Origin: Caldifarciminota bacterium UBA3079
Lineage (GTDB): Bacteria > Hydrothermota > Tepidihabitantia > Tepidihabitantales > Tepidihabitantaceae
Direction of reading: 5' to 3'
Assembly: GCA_002366635.1 (NCBI GenBank)
Contig: DFBN01000124.1
Coordinates: 5,963 to 24,858, forward strand
Length of the DNA: 18,896 nucleotides
Made by a program: the position numbers and the translations under genes. Of the stretch, positions 14,315 to 18,896 are shown piece after piece (position 1 is the stretch's first letter; each line of letters opens with the position of its first letter). The notes beneath the pieces are model-generated. The model saw only the letters and a list, made by a program, of their open reading frames with translations, was not told the DNA's origin and made no database searches.

Positions 14315-15412
14315 TCAATCAAGCCGGATAGGCATCAGAAGGAAAGTCTCATCGTATTCAGGTTTCTTTTCTAACGGTTTCAACAACCCGGCCGACAGCG
14401 GGTTCTGAAGCTCAATAACAACCTTTTCAGAATTAAGGTGTCGAAAGATTTCCAGAAGATAACCGGCATTGAACCCGATACGAACCGGTTCGCCATTATA
14501 TTCGCATATCAGTTCTTCCTCGCTGCTTCCTATTTCAGGTGTCTCAGCCTGGATTATCACTTTGTCCTTTTTGAAATCCAGTGCTACCAGTTTTCCGACC
14601 GGATGGGCAAAAATAGCGGCCCGGCGTAAAACCGCAACAAAAGCATCGTGTTTGACAATGGCTTTGAAAGGATAATCCTTTTGGGGAATTACCCGTTCAT
14701 AATCGGGATAAGGACCTTCAATCGGCCTGCCGATTACCATCGTATCCTGAGTGACCAGTCCGATCTTGCCCGGGTCAGAATAAACCTTCACTACATCCTG
14801 TTCCCTTGGCAGCAAAGCCAATGCCTTTGGCGAAACAATCAGCTTGAAAGTAGCCGGGAACTTTCCCTTGCGTCTGACAAAAGACAGACGGTGGCCATCG
14901 GTCGCCACCATTTTCATTGCGCTTTTACTTACTTCCCAGTCAACTCCACCCATTGCCGGCCGGCTCTCATCCCGCGAGACTGCAAAAGAGACAGCATCAA
15001 ACAACTCCGTAATAGTGGCAATCGGAAACTCCAGAGGGGTGCCCTCTGGCAGCTTCGGCATTTCCGGGAATTCAGCAGGGTCAAGACCGGCAAACACCGC
15101 CTTGCTATTGCCGGCTTCAACATGAACATTGCTGTCCTTGCTGAAAAAAAGCACATTTGCCTCACCTAACTCCCGCACCATCTCCATCAACTTCCGTCCG
15201 GGCAACACCGCCTTGCCTTCCTCAAACTTGCCGGTTAAAGCAAACTCCTTCCGAACATATGAATCGAGGTCAGTGCCGGATACCGCAAGCTTACCACCTG
15301 CAACCTCCAGCATAACATTCTGCAATACTGGGTAAGTCGTCCTACTCGGTAGTGTATTGACGACCACTGCCAGCATATCCGCGAGAATTCCACGGTCTAT
15401 TTCACAACGCAT
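14315..15412 (-). CDS. dnaN: DNA polymerase III beta subunit (sliding clamp)
   Basis: A 365-residue sliding clamp that holds replicative polymerase on DNA. The three-fold clamp architecture shows in the N-terminal MRCEIDRGILADMLAVV, the middle ATDGHRLSFVRRKGKF (residues ~181-196), VIGRPIEGPYPDYERVIP (~226-243), and the C-terminal FLLMPIRLD, the family's usual ending (LIMPMRL). AAAGGAGG (15417-15424) lies 4 nt before the ATG. dnaA, recF and gyrB, common neighbours, are absent on both sides: an MFS gene is divergent upstream and a lipoprotein lies downstream. This clamp gene therefore does not mark an origin by itself. Confidence 0.97.
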   Translation of the reverse strand: MRCEIDRGILADMLAVVVNTLPSRTTYPVLQNVMLEVAGGKLAVSGTDLDSYVRKEFALTGKFEEGKAVLPGRKLMEMVRELGEANVLFFSKDSNVHVEAGNSKAVFAGLDPAEFPEMPKLPEGTPLEFPIATITELFDAVSFAVSRDESRPAMGGVDWEVSKSAMKMVATDGHRLSFVRRKGKFPATFKLIVSPKALALLPREQDVVKVYSDPGKIGLVTQDTMVIGRPIEGPYPDYERVIPQKDYPFKAIVKHDAFVAVLRRAAIFAHPVGKLVALDFKKDKVIIQAETPEIGSSEEELICEYNGEPVRIGFNAGYLLEIFRHLNSEKVVIELQNPLSAGLLKPLEKKPEYDETFLLMPIRLD

Positions 15413-15447
15413 ACCGCCTCCTTTCAGCGAGGTACAAATTCATTACA

Positions 15448-15478
15448 ATACTAGTATCCGAATATATCCCGCTGTCAA
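15448..15478 (-). promoter_or_regulatory. Candidate promoter of dnaN
   Basis: Minus strand TTGACA (15473-15478) and TAGTAT (15448-15453), 19-bp spacer, longer than ideal. A TACTAG at 16 bp is an alternative -10. The leader would be about 30 nt and carries a strong Shine-Dalgarno, unlike the leaderless-type promoters in this window. A perfect 10-bp palindrome, ATACTAGTAT (15448-15457), covers the -10 box. Confidence 0.45.
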
Positions 15479-15496
15479 GAAAAGCGATTGCACCGC

Positions 15497-15524
15497 TTGA
15501 CTGGAATTCCATCCAGGTTAGGAT
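15497..15524 (+). promoter_or_regulatory. Promoter of the MFS gene, leaderless geometry
   Basis: TTGACT (15497-15502), 16-bp spacer, TAGGAT (15519-15524), then 5 nt to the ATG at 15530, so the expected start of transcription falls at the ATG itself. It shares TTGACTGG-N13-TTAGGAT with the rmlD promoter. The AGGAT could alternatively act as a weak Shine-Dalgarno of a longer transcript. Confidence 0.55.
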
Positions 15525-15529
15525 GACCG

Positions 15530-16780
15530 ATGCCTCGTAAACAAACTCAGATACTGAAAATTCACGACTTTCGTTCACTCATCCTTGCCACAACGATGTC
15601 TCAGCTCGGCGACCGCCTCACTCATATGCTGCTCATTGCACTCATTGCACTTTCAAAACCAGGTAGTCTCCTCGCCTATTCGGAAGGGGCGCTTACTTTC
15701 GCGCTTCCAACATTGATTCTCTCTCCGATTGCCGGAGTCCTGGTGGACCGCTGGGATAAACGCCAGGTCCTGGCCGTTACTCACTTCATCCAGTCGGCAC
15801 TGCTGCTCGTTACCCCGGTTTTCATCATGCTCTTTCATAGTTTTACGCCGTTCTGGATTTCGCTCTTTCTCTTCTTCGGCCTGGATATATTCAACAACAC
15901 TGCCGCTCCAGCACTGCTGCCGACACTCGTAGGACAGAAACGGATACTGCTCGCCAACTCCGTCAGCCTCACATTTGCCAGGGTAGCAACGGTTCTGGGC
16001 ATGCTCATCGGCGGATTCCTCATCCAATGGGTAGGCCCGAACCTGGGTCTGGCCATTGACTCAACGACCCATCTGGCCGCAGGACTTCTGGCGCTGACTA
16101 TCGTCACACGGACCAGACCTGCACCACCTCAAACCAGACTCGCAGGCACAGTGACAAACGCACTGGTCCGGTTTCTGCGGGAACTACGCGATGTGTTTCT
16201 TCTTGTGGGACGAAACCGGCTTGTGGGATTTGTTATGGGCTCAATCGTCATTTCCACATTTGTCTCGGCAATAGCTTACACATCCCTGCTGTTCATGGTT
16301 CAACAAGCCCTTGGTCTGGGTACCGCCGGGGTAGGTATATTTGCCGGCATACTGGCGGTTGGCATGATCGGCGGGGCCGCAAGCATGAGTTTTGTGCATC
16401 AGGACATCAACCGCCCGCTTGTCATCATCGGTGCAATAATGTTATACGGTATTTTTTTCCTCATCGGAACCTGGTTCATTTCGATACCGTTCATTATAGT
16501 ATTGGCGCTCGCCGGTGGCGTATCTTTTTCCTGGGTGGGGATAGTTCAGAATACTATCCTTCAGGAGGAGGTCGCCCCGGAAATCAGAGGCCGGATTTTC
16601 TCGACCCGGGAGTTCATTACCAATGCCACATTTATCATAACAGCCTTGCTCGTCGGACTTCTCGGAGACTTGACTTCATACCGGGTTGTCTTCCCGGTCG
16701 TCGGGATTCTGCTTCTCTTATCTGCAGTCACCGGCCTGTTCTTTATCAAATCCGGTTTCAGCCGCGCTTCTGCAAAATGA
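15530..16780 (+). CDS. Major facilitator superfamily transporter
   Basis: A 416-residue inner-membrane protein with about 12 hydrophobic segments. The loop between TM2 and TM3 has the MFS motif-A variant GVLVDRWDKRQVL (residues ~69-81), and IRGRIFSTREF (~350-360) is in the matching late loop. The overall pattern (short N-terminus, QLGDRLTHM after TM1 start, NNTAAPALLPTLV) resembles the EntS/LplT-like exporter branch. The substrate cannot be told. It is transcribed alone, divergent from dnaN, and its last 23 nt overlap the convergent panC. Confidence 0.92.
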   Translation: MPRKQTQILKIHDFRSLILATTMSQLGDRLTHMLLIALIALSKPGSLLAYSEGALTFALPTLILSPIAGVLVDRWDKRQVLAVTHFIQSALLLVTPVFIMLFHSFTPFWISLFLFFGLDIFNNTAAPALLPTLVGQKRILLANSVSLTFARVATVLGMLIGGFLIQWVGPNLGLAIDSTTHLAAGLLALTIVTRTRPAPPQTRLAGTVTNALVRFLRELRDVFLLVGRNRLVGFVMGSIVISTFVSAIAYTSLLFMVQQALGLGTAGVGIFAGILAVGMIGGAASMSFVHQDINRPLVIIGAIMLYGIFFLIGTWFISIPFIIVLALAGGVSFSWVGIVQNTILQEEVAPEIRGRIFSTREFITNATFIITALLVGLLGDLTSYRVVFPVVGILLLLSAVTGLFFIKSGFSRASAK

Positions 16781-17594
16781 TATTGTCGATGAGTCGCGTC
16801 CGGCCCAGAAACGCTGCGACTGCAATGAGCAGACGGCCGCTGATTCTTCTGACCGGTTTCAACTCCTCGGTGTCAACAATCTCGATATACTGAACTCGGA
16901 CACCCGGCTTGCTTTTTATGAACTGCCGCATACGTCTCTTTATCCGGACTGGGTCCTGCTCGCCCGCCTGAACAAGCCTGCGTGCAAGCTGCAAAGATTG
17001 ATACAGGACAGGCGCTTGCGTTCGTTCAACCCTGGCCAGGTAACTGTTGCGCGAACTCATTGCCAAACCGTCCGGTTCCCGAACCGTAGGACCGACAACA
17101 ACCTTTGTGTCAAAAGCCAAATCCCTCACCATCCGCTGAATTACAAATGCCTGCTGAGCGTCTTTCTGTCCGAAAAACACGAAGTCTGGCTTGACGATAT
17201 TGAGCAGCTTTACCACCACAGTCGTCACCCCGCGAAAATGCCCGGGCCTGAACCTGCCGCACAGATTGCTTGTCAACCTTTCTACTTCGACATAAGTGGC
17301 ATAGCTGACTGGATACATCTCTTCGGCCCCAGGGCGAAAAATTACATCGGCCCCTTCAGCCGCAAGCAATCTTCGGTCTCGGGCGAAATCAGTTGGATAC
17401 CGGGCCAAATCCTCATGGGGTCCGAACTGGGTAGGATTCACAAAAACGGATACCACAACAAAATCGCTCTGCTTACGGGCCATCCTGACCAGGGAAAGGT
17501 GCCCTTCATGTAAATAACCCATAGTCGGGACAAAACCAACCCGGCCATGTCTCTGCAGCCGCTGCATACCAGAAACGGTCTTAATGACCCGCAT
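16758..17594 (-). CDS. panC: Pantothenate synthetase
   Basis: A 278-residue pantoate-beta-alanine ligase (ATP-dependent), the last step of pantothenate synthesis. Motifs: PTMGYLHEGHLSL (23-35, HIGH-like, with H29/H32), FVNPTQFGP (51-59), FGQKDAQQ (141-148), and EPDGLAMSSRN (173-183, KMSKS-like). E. coli PanC is about the same length. Start: ATG at 17594, overlapping the panB end by 14 nt; a long in-frame extension to 17783 lies inside panB and shows no PanC homology. No clear Shine-Dalgarno precedes it, so translation is probably coupled to panB. panD is not present; beta-alanine must come from elsewhere. Confidence 0.96.
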   Translation of the reverse strand: MRVIKTVSGMQRLQRHGRVGFVPTMGYLHEGHLSLVRMARKQSDFVVVSVFVNPTQFGPHEDLARYPTDFARDRRLLAAEGADVIFRPGAEEMYPVSYATYVEVERLTSNLCGRFRPGHFRGVTTVVVKLLNIVKPDFVFFGQKDAQQAFVIQRMVRDLAFDTKVVVGPTVREPDGLAMSSRNSYLARVERTQAPVLYQSLQLARRLVQAGEQDPVRIKRRMRQFIKSKPGVRVQYIEIVDTEELKPVRRISGRLLIAVAAFLGRTRLIDNIILQKRG

Positions 17595-18393
17595 CGATAT
17601 GGAAACTGTGCTGGTCGTCCGGAAATCTGCCTGACCGGACATCATCAGCATATGCCCTGACCGCCTGCCTGATAGCTTTGGCAATATCAGCATATCGCTT
17701 GACAAACTTGAACGGTGGATTATCAAACATTCCCAGCATGTCATGGAGCACCAGAATCTGTCCGTCGCAACCCGGCCCGGCACCGATGCCGATAGTCGGA
17801 ATTGTCAGTTCCTTAGTTACCCTGGTTGCAACTTCGGCCGGAATCTTCTCAAGCACCAGTGAAAAGCAACCCGCTTCTTCCAAAAGACGGGCATCTGCCA
17901 GCAGTTTTTCCTGGTCAGCAGCAGTCTGCGCCTGAAGTCGGTATCCTCCAAGTCTGTGAACCGACTGAGGGGTCAAGCCGAGATGCCCCATAACCGGAAT
18001 TCCAAGTTCAACGAGCCGGGTGACAACTTCCTTCACCGGTCTTCCCCCTTCAATCTTTACCGCTTCGGCACCGGCTTTCAGGAACAGGCCTGCATTGGCT
18101 ACGGCCTCGCCGGCCGAGACCTGATAGGAAAGAAAAGGCATATCTGCAATCAGTAACGCCCGTTTCACACCTGCCGCCACCGCCCGGGTATGATAGAGCA
18201 TTTCCTCCATTCCGATTGTCAATGTGGTTTTCATACCGTAAACTACATTGGCCGCCGAATCACCGACAAGAATCAAATCAACCCCGACGCCATCCAGGAC
18301 CAAGGCTGTAGGATAATCATAAGCGGTAAGCGCTACAATCCTCTCACCGCTTTCCTTCATTTTACCCAGCTTCAATGTCGTTACTTTGGACAT
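17581..18393 (-). CDS. panB: 3-methyl-2-oxobutanoate hydroxymethyltransferase
   Basis: A 270-residue enzyme that adds a hydroxymethyl group from methylene-THF to 2-oxoisovalerate, the first committed step to pantothenate. Motifs: TAYDYPTA (23-30), VGDSAANVVYG (43-53, D45 a metal ligand), ADMPF (83-87, D84 metal ligand), KIEGG (113-117), GHLGLTPQSVHRLGGY (136-151), E182 as the likely catalytic base, and PTIGIGAGPGCDGQILVLHD (199-218). The VGDS region reads SAAN instead of the common SLGM, a mild variant. Its substrate, 2-oxoisovalerate, is also the presumed substrate of the oxidoreductase in this window. The ATG overlaps the stop of the upstream kinase by one base (TGATG). Confidence 0.97.
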   Translation of the reverse strand: MSKVTTLKLGKMKESGERIVALTAYDYPTALVLDGVGVDLILVGDSAANVVYGMKTTLTIGMEEMLYHTRAVAAGVKRALLIADMPFLSYQVSAGEAVANAGLFLKAGAEAVKIEGGRPVKEVVTRLVELGIPVMGHLGLTPQSVHRLGGYRLQAQTAADQEKLLADARLLEEAGCFSLVLEKIPAEVATRVTKELTIPTIGIGAGPGCDGQILVLHDMLGMFDNPPFKFVKRYADIAKAIRQAVRAYADDVRSGRFPDDQHSFHIDAGH

Positions 18394-18896
18394 CAGTGGC
18401 CTTTTCCCCGAGGTGAATAAAAACGCCGGCCTTTCGTAGTCGTCTGAATCGCTTTGAACAAGTCGTTCATATCCTCCTGGCTTGCCACAAAATCAACACG
18501 TTCGGTATTGACAATCAACATCGGCGAAGCATCGTAATGAAGAAAGAAACGATTGTATGCATCCGCAAGGCTATCAAGGTATTCCCGTCCAAGCGGTGCT
18601 TCAAACGGCCGCCCACGCTGTCTGATACGGCCGAGAAGCACATCGGTTCGTGCCTGCAGGTAAACAAGCAAATCCGGTCGAACGACATCCCGGGCAAGCA
18701 GTTCATAAACCTTCTCATACAAAGCGAATTCGTGTTCGGTCAGATTCAGACTGGCAAAAACCCGGTCCTTTTCGAACAGGTAATCACTGACAATCGTTTC
18801 GTCGAACAGTTCCGGCTGCCTTAACTCCTGCTGCTGTTTACACCGGGAAAGCAGAAAGAAAAGCTGGGTCTGGAATGCGTAACCAGCTATGTCCTG
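18393..18896 (-). CDS. Deoxynucleoside kinase (dGK/dCK/dAK family), N-terminus outside the window
   Basis: The C-terminal 167 residues of a deoxynucleoside kinase, which phosphorylates a deoxynucleoside 5'-hydroxyl for dNTP salvage. The frame is open to the window edge; the Walker A part is missing. Visible family blocks are QDIAGYAFQTQLFFLLSR (codons 1-18), VSDYLFEKDRVFA (~36-48), RPDLLVYLQA (~74-83), and the arginine-rich LID RIRQRGRPFE (~91-100). It lies directly before panB with a 1-nt stop/start overlap, so kinase, panB and panC form one translationally linked operon. Which nucleoside it prefers is not decided by the visible part. Confidence 0.9.
   Translation of the reverse strand, partial: QDIAGYAFQTQLFFLLSRCKQQQELRQPELFDETIVSDYLFEKDRVFASLNLTEHEFALYEKVYELLARDVVRPDLLVYLQARTDVLLGRIRQRGRPFEAPLGREYLDSLADAYNRFFLHYDASPMLIVNTERVDFVASQEDMNDLFKAIQTTTKGRRFYSPRGKGH

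Noticed and set aside
16686..17513. 275-codon plus-strand open frame opposite panC
   Set aside because: Shadow of panC, with no domain resemblance; the panC motifs are complete on the other strand.
17595..17783. N-terminal extension of panC
   Set aside because: It lies wholly inside panB in another frame and has no PanC similarity; PanC normally starts just before the PTMGYLHEGH block.
1..18896. CRISPR array, tRNA genes, insertion sequences or phage genes
   Set aside because: Looked for regular direct repeats, cloverleaf sequences other than the tmRNA ends, transposase motifs and terminal inverted repeats; found none.

Overview
The window looks like chromosomal core DNA from an uncultured, strictly anaerobic, Gram-negative-type (diderm) bacterium. 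Support for anaerobic life is a ferredoxin-dependent 2-oxoacid oxidoreductase and a MutL-type reactivase, a family tied to B12-dependent mutases. Support for a diderm envelope is Lgt with two predicted lipoproteins, an NlpD-like degenerate LytM lipoprotein, a periplasmic HtrA protease and a dTDP-rhamnose enzyme. Base composition is moderate (roughly half G+C by eye) and genes are tightly packed, with two tail-to-tail overlaps. A WOR-3-like or other FCB-related candidate phylum is my guess, not something the sequence proves. I see no phage, IS element, CRISPR array or defence cassette.

Layout. (1) 1-4053, plus strand: the 3' part of glycine dehydrogenase subunit 2 (gcvPB), a 105-residue uncharacterised protein, a MutL/GlmL-family ATPase and lgt, closely spaced as one operon. 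(2) 4037-5276, minus strand: a Nudix hydrolase and rmlD, tail-to-tail with lgt. (3) 5283-5701: the only long stretch without an intact gene. It holds the rmlD promoter, a frameshifted Clp N-domain remnant, and an orphan Shine-Dalgarno/ATG leading nowhere. (4) 5702-11413, minus strand: one operon running fabH, a P-loop ATPase, the four subunits (delta, alpha, beta, gamma) of a branched-chain 2-oxoacid:ferredoxin oxidoreductase, then htrA. (5) 11481-15412, minus strand: dnaN, a lipoprotein, the tmRNA gene (tag ANNSYALAA), a degenerate M23/LytM lipoprotein, and a protein that may belong to the BtrH/C39-like group. (6) 15530-16780, plus strand: an MFS exporter. (7) 16758-18896, minus strand: a deoxynucleoside kinase (cut by the window end), panB and panC.

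How the parts may work together. The oxidoreductase converts branched-chain 2-oxoacids to acyl-CoAs, and FabH is the enzyme that condenses acyl-CoA primers with malonyl-ACP. Their shared operon suggests a supply line for branched-chain fatty acids, and the pantothenate genes feed the same CoA/ACP pool. Lgt would lipidate the two lipoproteins.

The most unexpected pattern is regulatory. rmlD and the MFS gene share a promoter of the form TTGACTGG-N13-TTAGGAT placed 5-7 nt before their ATG, and fabH has a similar TTGACT-N17-TATACC 9 nt before its ATG. This geometry would give leaderless or nearly leaderless mRNAs. I did not find a convincing new multi-gene system. The best unexplained items are the leaderless-type promoters, the fabH-ATPase-oxidoreductase operon, the gcvPB/small protein/MutL cluster, the catalytically emptied LytM lipoprotein and the tmRNA-lipoprotein junction.
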